From: Galeruca laticollis
Lineage: Eukaryota > Arthropoda > Insecta > Coleoptera > Chrysomelidae
Assembly: GCA_963921935.1 (NCBI GenBank)
Contig: OY998176.1
Span: 167,520,445-167,584,444, forward strand
Direction of reading: 5' to 3'
Length of the DNA stretch: 64,000 nt
The notes under the pieces were generated by a model, which made no database searches, was not told the origin of the DNA, and was given only the letters and a program-made list of their open reading frames with translations. Of this stretch, positions 1-11,544 are shown in pieces. The position numbers were made by a program, and so were the translations under genes. The first letter of the stretch is position 1. Every line of letters starts with the position of its first letter.

Positions 1-1250
1 GTCACGGCTGTAGAGTCTAATCGAAAGGACAGGCCTAGACAGCTCACTCTAACGTCAGATAGGATAAATCACAATAAATCCGATAGGGTTGCAGTGCTGG
101 AGGATGATTCGATGCCATCTTCGTTCAAACAAATCTAATCTAATAAATCTGAATACCTAAAGAAGTCTGGTATGCCTTAAATTTTATTAATATCTGCATG
201 CCAATACAGACGATGACTTAATTTGATCTTAAAAATAAGAGCTGCCATGTGATAATATTTAGGAACTTGTTCCCTTTGACTCTAATAATGAAATATTTTT
301 TTTTCTACCTACAGGAACTTTCTGATTCAACTGCACATTATAGAAATGTATTCGAATAATTCCAGTGATATATTTCGATGTTGTAACTAGTTAAAAGCTT
401 GAGAGTTTGTTGCCTAAGTAAAACACTTGTACTGTTATCATGAACAGTGATTTCCTATTGTTCACACATAACTTCCGGCAAATAAATTGGAAAACAAGTA
501 CTACACTGGGTACTAATACTGATGTTCGACATTATAAAGTAATGCAACATGACCCGCTTTCACGTAGAAAAAAGTAATCATTTGTTCTGAAACGATTTGA
601 TACGATTAGGTTTAGTTTGACAAACTCAATATAGTTCGACATCCGATACGGTACAGAATAGTGTAATTAATTCGGTACGTCAGTTATTTCGAGTGACAAC
701 TAGACTTTTTTCTCCATTAATTGAAAACATGGTTTATAATAAAAAAAATAACGATCTCCAATTTTGTCTCAGTTAACAACGAAAAGAAGTTAAGGAAACC
801 CTCGCCACATCTCCAACAACTTTGACAATGATATTTGAGACACTTCGCGTAACAGTCGTTGATATATTTATAAAAATCATTCAACAACAGAACAACTATA
901 GTAACTACATACATTCACAATCTCTGTTGAAATAAAAACTCAACGAATATGTTTTTATTCGGCTCGTTGTTTTTATATATATAAAATTATCGTTGTGACA
1001 AAATATTGACCATACGCTTTCATTTAAACCGGAATTTCATCCAGGGAAATTATTTATTCCATTATAAATACACAATGATCGAAATTGAGCCCATGAAATT
1101 AATTTAACAGTTAACTGTTTATATTGATTAAAATGTTTTCCAAATGGAACATTTAACTAGAATACTGGATATTAAAATAAACATCAATTTTCGTATTATG
1201 AAGGAGATCCTCTCCAATCAGTTACAGTTTGGCATTAGCTGAGTACTACG
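1..1250. other. AT-rich non-coding stretch
   Basis: No supportable gene. The sequence is AT-rich with stops in every frame. The only long open frame (about 65 codons near 717-914, minus strand) is low-complexity and resembles nothing I know. Probably intronic or intergenic DNA left of the first transposon. Confidence 0.6.
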
Positions 1251-1252
1251 TA

Positions 1253-1624
1253 CAGGGTTATTGGTTATAATTTGACCACACCTTTATTTCTCTTATGCGT
1301 ACAGATACAAAAAAAGTTTTATATAAAAGTTGTAGGAGTATAAATGAATTTTAATAAAATGTCCTATGCACACTAATAGCGTTTTTGAATTACGGGGTAT
1401 AATATGAATTTTTTTTAAATAGAACGCCCTGTATATTATGACATATTCGGATAGGGCCTTTTTTATCATTACAAAAATTAATACTTTTATAGGTCTAGCT
1501 TTTATACTTTCCAAAATAATGGTCAGTAAATTCCTAAAGTATTTAAGTTAGTATTTAGCTAAAAAAAGTAGTTGGCATTGCAAGGCTTACTCCACTTGTT
1601 GATATTATCTGTCAAAACTAAGTA
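1253..1624. repeat. Left long TIR of the 1253-6382 element
   Basis: About 370 bp that recurs inverted at roughly 6010-6382, with scattered substitutions and small indels. The inner part of both arms shares the words CCTAAAGTAT and GTTATCTGTCAAAA. Open frames inside it (for example 1293-1514) come from the repeat and are not genes. Confidence 0.8.
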
Positions 1625-2291
1625 ACTTCTAAAGTAATAGACAGTAAATGTTTAAAAAATGGGCGACTGGGTGCGACATTAACAAAGAACAGAAAAAAAC
1701 AATACAGTGTTTATTACGCAACACAATACACTAGCAAACAACATAAAAAGCAATAGGGGAACAGGGGGTACGGTGTTACACGGGGTACAGTGTTAAACTA
1801 CGCGAAAACTTTTTAAATTTGAACTGAAAAAAGTACCGCCGTCACTGTCGACACTTCCCATCATTGTTTGATGCCGTGCCTGTTTGTAGAGCGCTAAAGT
1901 GCATTGAAGCAGAAATATAACCATTTTCAAGTTTTTTTAACAGCAAAGTAATTATATCATATGTTTAAAAATATGTTTTGTTGGTCTGTAGATAAATATT
2001 ACAAGTTGTTTTGATATTTGGAACCATAAACACATTAGTTAGCTACAAGCTCACAATATAAACATAACCTTAAAAAATTGTCCAATGTCAGAATGGATAT
2101 TTGAATAAGAAAACGGCGTTTGGGGCACAGTGTTACAACTGATAGAGGGGTACAGTGTTATACTGTTTTGTATGTGGGGCACACTGTGACACTTACTTTT
2201 TTAATTAGAAAACATTGAAACTCGTTGAGTCGGCACCTATCTATATTACAATCAATTGAAGGTATATTTTTATATTCTTTTCAGAACTAAA

Positions 2292-3659
2292 ATGGTACGT
2301 AATAGAAATCAGACTCGAAAAATAGCCGTTTTTACTGAGGATATGATGAAAACTGCAGTTCTAAATGTTGTGGATAATGGGTGGTCAGTGAGGGCAGCAG
2401 CAATCCAAGCCAATGTAGTTCATATGACTTTAAAAAGGTATGTTGACAAATATAAAGCTTTGTCTGAAGAGGAACGTACACATTTTCGATTTACGCCCAA
2501 CTATTGAGTCAATCAAGTTTTCTCTAAACAGCTAGAAGACTTATTAAGAGATTATTTGATTACAGTTTGTAAAATGCACCACGGCTTAACTAGGAAGAAT
2601 GTAATGCAATTTGCGTATGAACTTGCGGTGGAAAATAATCTGAAATATCCAACATGTTGGAATACTCATAAACAGGCAGGGGTGGACTGGTTATATGGTT
2701 ATATGAAACGATATCCTGAATTATCTATACGAAAACCTGAGGCCACCAGTCTGAGTCGTGCAACCAGTTTCAACAAAACTAATGTTAACGAATTTTTTGA
2801 TAACCTAGTCAAAGCTTTTAAGAAATTTCCTAATGGTCCAGCTCCAGAAAATATTTATAATTTAGATGAAACAGCACTTACTACCGTACATAACCCTCCC
2901 AACGTCGTAGGACCAAAGGGATTAAAACAAGTTGGGCAGGTAACTTCTGGCGAAAGAGGTGTGTTGGTGACGGCATGCTGTTTTATAAACGCAATAGGGA
3001 ATTCTGTACCACCTTTACTTGTATTTCCCAGAGTCAATTTTCAGGATAGAATGTTGAATGGTGCACCTTCTGGATCTGCAGGGGCAGCTGCCAAAACAGG
3101 TTGGGTTAACGGTGAAGTTTTTATTGATATATTAAAACATCTACAACGTTTCACAAAATCCTCATCAGAATCTCTCATACTGCTAATTATGGATAATCAT
3201 GAGTCGCATATTACAATTGCGCCATTGGAATTCTGCAAGTCTAACGGAATTATACTACTGACTTTACCGCCACTCACAAGTGGTAAACTTCAACAATTAG
3301 ATAAATCGATGTATAAGCCGTTAAAAACACATTTTAATAAGGCTTGTAATGACTGGATGATAATGAATCATGGAAAAACGATCACCATATACCAAATAGC
3401 TGAGCTCTTGGGAAAAGCATATCCTTTCGCATTCATTCCAAATAACATTACCAGTTGTTTTAGGTCGACTGGCATTTGGCCATTGAACAGGCAGATCTTT
3501 TCATATGACGATTTTCTAGCATCTGCAGTAACAGATAGGCCGCTTCCAGTACAGCATATCACGAACGAAGCAGATGGGTTACCAGTACAGGTTACTATTG
3601 GAACAGCTGAACCTGAAGCAGAGTTTAACGAAACTCCCGAGACACCACAGAAAGTCTAG
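2292..3659 (+). pseudogene. pogo-like transposase, nearly intact
   Basis: Cut-and-paste transposase with the pogo/jerky layout. It starts MVRNRNQTRK at 2292. Next come a psq-type helix-turn-helix (RAAAIQANV, about residues 33-50), a CENP-B-type DNA-binding region (KQAGVDWLYGYMKRYPELSI) and a DDE_1 catalytic domain. Likely catalytic acidic residues lie in NLDETA, LIMDNHESH and QLDKSMYKPLK. One in-frame TGA at 2505-2507 splits the frame; reading continues in the same frame at once and the domain order is kept, so this is a recent mutation rather than two genes. The C-terminal tail continues in another frame after about 3590. The copy is probably inactive in its present form. Confidence 0.88.
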
Positions 3660-4509
3660 GATAAACAAACTGATAAGACACCCTCAGACACCCTCAGTGG
3701 CCTCATTTCAGTTTCCGTCATGTTCAACATCATCAGTAATGCCTTCTACTTTGGTAAAAGAGTCCTCATTAGTTTTGCCACAACAAGTTCGTCCTTATCC
3801 CAGAGCAGAAGCTAGAAAGGAAAACAAAGGAAAGAGTAGAATGCGTAAAAGTGCAATCTTAACAGACACACCTATTAAAGACGGAATAATAGCTGATTTA
3901 AAAATTAAACAAGAAAAAAACGGAAAAAAGATGTCTAAAAAAAGTGGTCGAACAAAAATGTCTACTTTACATAAACGGATGCAGAGGCCAACATAAGCTT
4001 CAGAAGATGAAGTCTCGAATATTGAAAATGAAATCGTCGCAAAGCGACATAAATCAGTGAAAAGAAATGTTTTTCAATCAAAGAAACCAAATATTGAAGG
4101 AATATCCGATTCAGAAGAATCTGAAGGATATTACTCATGCGCAGATACTGAGTCCAGTATGGGATCTTTTATAAGTGCAGATGGAGATCCATCAGAGGCA
4201 AATGGCGATGATAACATGGAAAGTAACATTGGAGATTATGTTCTCATTAAAGAGGGTGTTTCTAAAGGCCTTGAAGTAATGTCCATTGGATATGTTAATA
4301 ACAAAACCGAAACTACGGTGAACGTAACGTACATCCGCCGTTTGTTTCCTAAGTTTATATTTGTTCCTGCTGATTTAGACTATGTTTTTGATATTTCCCA
4401 AGTTTTTATGAAATTACCAGCCCCCAAACCTTCAGGCCAAACAGCAAGAAGAAGTGAAATGTTAGTTTTTCCGGTAGATTTTCAGGGATACTATATTGTA
4501 TTAAAATAA
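3574..4509 (+). pseudogene. C-terminal tail region of the pogo-like transposase
   Basis: An open frame shifted by +1 from the transposase overlaps its end and runs to 4509, with a single TAA at 3994-3996. It encodes a basic Lys/Arg-rich stretch (about 3800-3990), an acidic Ser/Glu-rich stretch (about 4100-4220) and a compact ending with YIRRLFPKFIFVPADLDY. Tiggers often carry a variable charged tail after the DDE domain, so I read this as the frameshifted tail. A separate accessory ORF is the alternative. Confidence 0.6.
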
Positions 4510-4984
4510 GTCGTATTTGGGTACTATGTAAAGTGTTGAAAAATAAATTTTCCGATTACAGCTTTTCACTTATCTCCCCCATAGCATGCAACACTGTTCC
4601 CCACTAACGGGGCACACTATTACAATTGTAATTGTTATACATAATAATTGTCCCAGTCTAGAAATAAAAGTTTTTCTTCCACTTGTTTATCCTGAGACAT
4701 GGTCCTATCAGGAACAAATCATTTGGTATCGGAAAATTCACTGTGAATAAAATAGCGCCAGAGTAACAAGAAAAAAATATTTTTGTGTAACACTGTGCCC
4801 CCTGTTCCCCTACAGTGTTTATTACAAAATAAAAACCGATTTGATATTTTCATAAATTTTAAGCAAACTAAAGCAAGTTCTCAAAATTACCGCCGTTAGT
4901 TTCAATTTAAACCTTCTCTTCAAATTTTCCATACAGTTTAAAATTTTATTAATATTTCGATGGTTAAAAAGTTCAATTTAAGCT

Positions 4985-5990
4985 TCAATTATTGCAATAC
5001 TGTTACTGATATCGAAATAAACTATTTCTTTTAAATGGCCCCATAAAAAGCCATCTAAAGGCGTTAAATCAGGACTATTTGATGGCCACTGAATCGTACC
5101 ATCATTACCTATCCAATTTGCGAACTCATTATTCAAGTGTTCTCGCACTTCTCTTAATTATGCGTAGGTGCTCCGTCTTGTTGCCATATTATGACATTAA
5201 GCGCATCTTCTGGAAATTCCTGACGTAAATCGTAAACTTGTGGCGGAATGTCATCGAAATATAATTCACCCGTTGAAGTGAAATTATAGAGTATTGGCCC
5301 AACTACTTTACCCCGAAAAAGTCCACACCAGACATAAATAGATTTTCGACCTAATTTTTTAATTTGTTTAATTTTGTATTTCCTAAAATTTTTTCGTTCC
5401 CACATCTATTTTTGTTTGTTAAACAGACCTGATGTAGAGGAACTTGATTCATCCGTTGAAATAATTTTTTTAAAGTAATTTTCGTTGTCTTCTAAATTTC
5501 TTATCATTTGTTGACAGAATTCCAATCGTTTTCGCTTATGTTCTTCACATAGTTCCTGTACTGGTAAAATTTTGTAAGGACGGTAGTTATTATTCGCCGG
5601 AAGCTTTTTTATACTACTCTCTGCATTCTCTAAAGTAAAAATAATTGATGTTTTGATGTGTCTTATTCTAAGAATATATTTTCAGGTATTTTAATATTCA
5701 TTGTATAAAACTATTATTTTACCTTCAAAGTGTAACAGTATATTCAACTGTTCTTCTTCATTTACTATGGCAATACGCTTCTTTCTCAAAAAGTTATGAT
5801 AGACATTGACGCGATGGTAAATGTTTACAAATGTGTTTAGACTAGGACATTGTCGATTTGGCTACAACTGTAGATATTCTCGTCTTGCAGCACGTTTATT
5901 ATTGTTATTTTTGACATATACAGAAAATATTTCTACTTTTTCAGAAGCCGTATATCTATTTTTGAAAAATATAGCTAGCAATTAGTTGGA
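4985..5990 (-). pseudogene. Mariner-like transposase relic (DUF4817-type N-terminus)
   Basis: Read right to left. An N-terminal segment (YTASEKVEIFSVYVKNNN, then RAAREYLQL) has the look of the DUF4817 helix-turn-helix domain. A catalytic segment with ISTDESS follows near 5450, then VWCGLFRGKVVGP and IWQQDGAPTHN at 5154-5405. A C-terminal segment with NSPDLTPLDGFLWG lies near 5035-5085. Frameshifts and stops separate the pieces. All three acidic positions of a DDD triad can be recognised. It belongs to the element bounded by TIRs at 1253 and 6382. Confidence 0.8.
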
Positions 5991-6009
5991 TTTGTTACGT
6001 TAGTTTATA

Positions 6010-6382
6010 ATTTTGACAGATAACATCAACAATATTGCAGTAAGACATGCATAGCCAACTACGTTTTTTAACTAGATACTAACTTATATACTTTAGGAAT
6101 TTACTGTCCATTATTTTGGAAAGTATGAAAGCTAGACCAATAGAAGTATATATTTTTGTTATGAGAAAAAAAGCCCTCTCCGAATATGTCATAATATACA
6201 GGGTGATCTATTTAAAAATATATATTCTTATTTTATACCCCCTAATGCAAAAACGCTACTGGTGTACAAAGTATATTTTATTAAAATTCATTTATACTTC
6301 TAGAACTTTTATTTGAAATTTTTTTTGTATCTATATGCATAAGAGAAATAAAGGGGTGGTCAAATTATAACCAATAACCCTG
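6010..6382. repeat. Right long TIR of the 1253-6382 element
   Basis: Inverted partner of 1253-1624. It ends in AACCAATAACCCTG just before the TA duplication. The small open frame 6116-6316 is the mirror of one in the left arm, so neither is a gene. Confidence 0.8.
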
Positions 6383-6384
6383 TA

Positions 6385-8106
6385 CACATTCCAAAAATTG
6401 GAATTAAAATAGTATGATTTCCTGGATCGTCAACGAAATTCGCAAGCCAACCTGAGCAAATTGATTAAATAAAAAATATTTCTTAATAAGCCAAGGCAAT
6501 AGAGTACCGTGAATTTATTATTAGAAAAAGCTGCTCAAAGTGTTTGTCGAAATTCATTTGGTCGCACGACTGTCGCATATTCACGCGAAGTTTGAGCGTT
6601 TTATGTTTTATAGTTTTTCACTTTTTAAAATCTCAAAGGTTGTTTACAATTTTTGCAATGGATAGAATAGAGAATCAATCTTCAATCGAAAAGTAAAGAA
6701 ATAGATAATATCGTTTGTGTCTGAGTGAGAAGTTTTAGAAATTAATGTGGCTCAAATATAACAATTATGGCCTTCACTGAGGATCTCTTTGTATTTTTTT
6801 CATTCGTATCTCGAGATCTCGACGGTTGGGCCTCCATATTTTTAGTGTCGTTCTTTTTTATTGTTTACGCTATAATCAGACATATCAAGGGGCTAGTCTT
6901 GAGGTCTAAATTTTAATATTTGCTACAGAATAGTCTTTTTCCAATTGCATGAACCCGGTCTTGGCCTTTTCTGTTTTTGTTCCAGTTTTTACAGAGTTGT
7001 GATTTATTTTAATTAATTACATATCGAAGTTTTTAGTGACATCATGGTTGTATTGTAGGCTTTAAATCCCATGGACCTTCTCAACGTATGAAAACTGACT
7101 TATTTTTTCTTATTTTTTTTCTTGGCTTTGACACTCGTCATTCGGCCAGAGGAACTCACTTATTATTTTGTCTTTTTTAAACTAATATTTTCTCCACAAT
7201 ATTTTTTATGTTTATTGACTTATTTCTATATTATTAATCTTGCTTTTTATATCTGTGATAATAACTAACTTGTATATTCAATGAACTATATTCCAATTCA
7301 ATTCATTTCTGCTACTTTCGGTATGATTCATTGTTTCACAACGAATGAATAAAATTGATGAAAAAAGCAATCTACTTTTTATTAAGCGTAACTGCTTTGA
7401 ACCACAACATTCATCATTACATCTTCCTTTCCACGTTTTTACAAGAAATACCATGATACTTTTAAATCTTGAGAACATTTGTCAGTAAAATACTCTTATT
7501 TTTATTGTCTATTTCTTCCGATAATAGTTTTATTTTATTCACACTAACAATAGTGCATACTTTTTTTTAGTCTTTAAAATTGGAGTCATTGAACTAGTTC
7601 ACACTTTGTTATGAATCAATTTAAGTTTGGAACTTTTACGATACTATATCAAGCTGTTTTCGTATTCTCATAAATTAATTTTTATATTCGACTTCGTTCC
7701 ACTTATTAGCACAATTCACCAATGTTGAGATAATCTTGTTTCCTGTCCAGAAATATTTCTTAAAAAATGTCTAAACTTGTAATGAATTTTGTATACCACC
7801 TGAAAAGGCATAAAGAAAAGCAAAATTGTTTAAAATCTTTCGTTTAAGCTTTTTGGCAATTTTATTATGGCTAGAGAAATTGAATTTGTGTCCATTTCTA
7901 ATTGTTCTAGAGCGTTTGCAGACAAATAAATTGTTGAGTATTATATCTCTTAGTGATTGAACTCTCTTTTATAGCTTTTTCATGTTTTGTTGGGATCAAT
8001 ATACCTGTTTGGATGCGAAGTGAATTTTTTTTCTTAATTTCCTCATTTTTTAAATGTGAAAGGGCTAGTTCTAAAAAATAAATATTAGTCATGACTGTGT
8101 TCAAGA
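6385..8106. other. AT-rich non-coding stretch
   Basis: No gene or transposon end that I can support. Short open frames near 7278-7478 and 7907-8104 (minus strand) are low-complexity and match no family I know. Confidence 0.5.
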
Positions 8107-8563
8107 TGTATGTGGTGGTTACTCAGTAAGTGCCCCTCGTATAAGCTATGTTCACCATAGAGCCATTATATCTTTGAGGAAAACACTTACCTAGTAGCCG
8201 TTCTTCGGGGATTGAATAAACAACATCATTTATAAAAATCACTGGTTTTAGTATATTTAGAATTAATACATATTACAATATCATAGACCTTTTAACTTAT
8301 TCAAAATAATAAAAACGAATGAATCATTGGTTAATTACACTTTGTTTTTATAGGACACATTCAAGTCATTCACCGGTAGGTTCGACCTTCCGCGTATGTG
8401 AGCGCGATGTTCACGTTTAATAGAAACGTGATTTCTGGGTGTTCGTCTGACCTTAATCAGATCGCTATTAAAATTGGAAAATATAATATACACAATTTAA
8501 TCTTTTTCTATGACACTGTCTTTTTTTATCAATACTGTCTTTTTCGGGATGATCATCACATCA
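8107..8563 (-). repeat. Probable 3' LTR of a minus-strand Ty3/Gypsy element
   Basis: Downstream (on the minus strand) of the integrase relic lies a polypurine tract, AAGAGGGGA (8572-8564), followed at once by TGATGTGATG, a plausible LTR start. The left end is less certain: I place it near 8107, where the minus strand reads ACCACCACATACA. The matching 5' LTR is not in the window, so the boundaries cannot be confirmed by comparison. Confidence 0.5.
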
Positions 8564-8684
8564 TCCCCTCTTGGAAGAGAAAAATTATCATCTTAATTTT
8601 TCGATACTACCTATAATTATAACAGTTCTCATTGATTGTTTTTGTTTACTAAACACTACTTGTTCGTTTATACACTTCATTTGT

Positions 8685-9620
8685 TTACAATTGTTTTTTG
8701 CTGTTGTATTTATACAAACGATTCTCATGAACTGTCTGTGGTTTATTGTCCTGAGATGTAATTTCACAATGTACGCCTTTTATTTCCGTTATTTTAAGCG
8801 GACCTAAATAATGTGGATCGAACTTATGTTTCCCTTCATTCTTTAAAATAACTAATTCCCCTATTCTAAAGTTTACAGGTGAAGATTCCTTTTCACTATT
8901 ATTGACTCTAGTTATTTTGTTTTTTATTAAAAACTGTTTGGCTCTTTCATTTGCAAATTGTAACTTATATTTTAATTCTTTATCATGAAATTTCAAGATT
9001 GTAACACGGTTCTATTTCTACATTTAAGAATTCTGGTAAATTGTGTTTTCTTCCGTATAATAACTCAAAAGGAGTGTATCCGTGATACGTGTTTGGTGTT
9101 GTATTATAGCAATATGGAAACATTTTTACAAACTCACACCAGTTATCCCTAGAATCTTTGATACAGTTTCTTATATACTCATTAAATGTTCTAAGTAATC
9201 TTTCACAACTGCCTATGGCCTCATGATGGTATGCTGTTGAAAAATTATGTTTTATATTTGAAAGTTCCGCTAAGTTCTCCATTATTTCATTCTTATATTC
9301 CGTTCCTTGATCTGTTCTTATCTCCTTCATCAATCCGTAATTCGGTATAAAATTGTCAAATATTGCTTTTGCTATTGTGTATGCTTCCTTGTTCTTGACC
9401 GGTATCATAAGTGCGTATTTAGTTACTTCGCATAGTATTGTAATACAATAACGATACCCGTTGTTACTTTCTACGAACGGACCTATTGTATCTATGTAAA
9501 TAATATCAAACGGTTTTATACGACTAGTATAGTATATATGTTTTATACGACTTGTTTCAAAAAGACTGCTACCTTTACTTGAAGGACTTAATGCAATTGC
9601 TTCTTTCCTAATTTTTTATT
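8685..9620 (-). pseudogene. Ty3/Gypsy integrase relic (3' end of pol)
   Basis: Two overlapping minus-strand frames (9408-8983 and 8996-8685) plus readable sequence up to about 9620 give an integrase catalytic core. It starts with IIYIDTIGPF near 9510, then IRTDQGTEYKNEI and the third acidic region HHEAIGSCERLLRTFNEYIR. A C-terminal chromatin/DNA-binding part follows with RIGELVILKNEGKHKFDPHYLGP cut into two frames. Integrase joins retroelement cDNA to host DNA. One frameshift near 8990 breaks the gene. Reverse transcriptase, RNase H, protease and gag are absent: the element stops abruptly near 9620, so only its 3' part remains. Confidence 0.85.
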
Positions 9621-9639
9621 TCTGTTGATGTTGTACTTG

Positions 9640-11300
9640 TGTCACAAGAATACGTTCGTTTTTTCTTTGCCTCAGAAATTGGCGATGAACCAATAGATGA
9701 AGAACGTTTTATTTTTCATGGCAATCGTATTTGGAATTGACAACAGAGAATAGCATCAGTTTTTTTAATAATTGGAAGTGCAGACTTTTGCAACATATTC
9801 TTATTGCCACGTAACACAATGGCATCTTGTGTTGTAGAAAACCTTCTCAGTAACTCCCAAGCATGTCATCCGTTCTTTAAACTTAACTGGATATTTAGGA
9901 AAGCTATTAAGAACAACAATGTGTCAACCAAATTGATCAAAGAATTTAGTATTTACTTACGAATCGATACTTTTGAATTGGGATTATTTTTGAACTCCAT
10001 TGGTTTGCTTTTTAATTTACAGTTATTATGGCAACTCGTAAAAGAGCGTATTGTGTTCCTGGCTGTTATGACACATCAAGTGAAAGACATCGGTTTACAC
10101 AAGACCCTGAATTGGCGGTATATTCTACAGTGGATGTTATGTCGATAGAAACTCCCTCTACATCAGTGGAATTAGTGAAAAAAATGGCAAGTAAGTTGAT
10201 ATTTAAGTACCAGTATATGCTTCAAGATGGGGACATTATGACAAGCTGCTAATGAAAATAAAAATGGCAAAAAGTACTGAAGAAAAAACAGTTATTCAGC
10301 AAGAACTGGATCAACATCATCCTGTAGCCGACCAAGGATATTTGGCCAGAAGAAAGGATAGACAATCGTCAATATCTAATCCTAAAACTATTTGCTTTGA
10401 CTTGCAACAGTGTCTGCTGACACCGGACTTAAAAAATGAAGAAACGTTTTACAAACGTCAACTTTGGACATTCAACCTCACAGTTCATGATTGTCATAAC
10501 TCACAAGCTTTCTGCTACATTTGGAACGAGTCATTGGCAAAAAGAGGGGGAAACTAAATTGGCTCATGTATCAATAAGTTTTTGTTAAGAGATGTAAAAG
10601 CTTAGGTACCAAATCATGTTATTATGTATTCCGATTCTTGTGGGGGTCAAAAAAAACTGCTATTAGTTAGCAGCTTGTCTTGTCGCTTTCCAGAACTGAA
10701 GTAATTTACATACAATAGATCACAAACTCCTTCTACCCGGATACACCCATATGGAATGTGATACAGACCATAGTCTAATAGAGAAGAAAAAGAAAAAAAG
10801 GTGATGGCCATATTGCGCATCCCCACGACTGGGCTCAGCTTATGCGACAAGTAGGTAAGAAACAACCTTTTAAAGTTACCGGAATGGAGAGAACCGATTT
10901 TCATGATTATGCCGAACTATTCAATTCCTCACTTACTAATCGGAAGATGAACTGTACAGGAAACAAACTCAATTGGAGAGAGGTACGCTGGCTTTGATCT
11001 GAACAAAATAAAAGATCTATTTTATATAAAAATTCCCTGGACGACGATGAGCCATTCAAAACTGTCAGTTTCGAAAAAAGAGGGAGAGTTGGAAATTTAA
11101 CTCCAAAACACAAATACACCAGAAGCGTTCCTATTACAATACAAAAAAAGCAGCATCTGATAGATCTTCTCCAATATATTCCAGAATCGCAATGGAATTT
11201 TTATACTAAAATTCCGACGAGCAACGACGAAATAGATGTGTTACCAGCTGAGTCATCCTCTGACGAAGAGGATTTCTTTTTTCAATGTTTTCATTTATTT
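9640..11300 (+). pseudogene. Degenerate copy of a multicopy insect gene family (DUF7869-like)
   Basis: A run of short frames reads like one broken gene. It starts near 10028 with MATRKRAYCVPGCYDTSS, which suggests a THAP-like or other small zinc-binding head. It continues at 10252-10557 with CFDLQQCLLTPDLKNEETFYKRQLWTFNL, here cut between frames, then HDCHNSQAFCYIWNESLAKRGGN. It then decays through MYSDSCGGQKK (near 10625) to an acidic end near 11280. The same kind of protein is better preserved at 22830-23648 (YDNCSGQQKN, GHT-NEGD). Large deletions and stops are visible. I know this family only as uncharacterised and repeated in insect genomes; no function can be claimed. Confidence 0.55.
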
Positions 11301-11506
11301 TGAGAAATACATCGTTTATAATACAAACATTAAATGTTGAAAAAACATAAATTTTGTGTTTTTATTTATACGTTCTAAGTGAAGAAAGGTGTATGTTAAT
11401 ACAAAGTCTATGTAAAAAGGTATAAGTCAAACAGGTACTAGTAGGTTACTTATGTAATTATCTGTTGTTGGGCACAATAGGGACTTGTCCCTCTGCCCTT
11501 GTCTAA

Positions 11507-11544
11507 ATATAATAATAATAATAATAATGATGATAATAATAATA
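11507..11544. repeat. (AAT)n microsatellite at the left edge of Dong-like copy 1
   Basis: A nearly pure run of AAT/ATA units with a few ATG interruptions, directly followed by reverse-transcriptase coding sequence (DYRKAYDS). It probably represents the insertion target. Confidence 0.85.

Larger units (their letters stand above)
1756..4810 (+). mobile_element. pogo-like (Tigger/CENP-B type) DNA transposon
   Basis: Terminal inverted repeats of about 24 bp begin GGGGAACAGGGGG at 1756 and end with the complement CCCCCTGTTCCCC at 4810. Both are flanked by TA (1754-1755, 4811-4812), as expected for pogo elements. It carries a transposase frame with few lesions and sits inside an older mariner-type element. 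Several GGGGYACAGTGTTA-like motifs lie in both subterminal regions and may be transposase-binding sites. Confidence 0.9.
1253..6382 (-). mobile_element. Long-TIR Tc1/mariner-type element, interrupted by a pogo-like element
   Basis: The ends are inverted copies: the left begins CAGGGTTATTGGTTATAATT at 1253 and the right ends with its complement at 6382. Both are flanked by TA (1251-1252 and 6383-6384), the Tc1/mariner target duplication. The similarity continues inward for about 370 bp on each side, so these are long TIRs. A decayed minus-strand transposase lies at about 4985-5990. A pogo-like element (1756-4810) sits between the left TIR and the transposase 3' end. Without that insert and one TA the element would be about 2.1 kb. 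Confidence 0.85.

Noticed and set aside
8398..8807. Two plus-strand frames of 72-78 codons
   Set aside because: They are opposite the Gypsy integrase end and its LTR.
10647..11119. Two minus-strand frames of 70-85 codons
   Set aside because: Shadows of the decayed plus-strand DUF7869-like gene.
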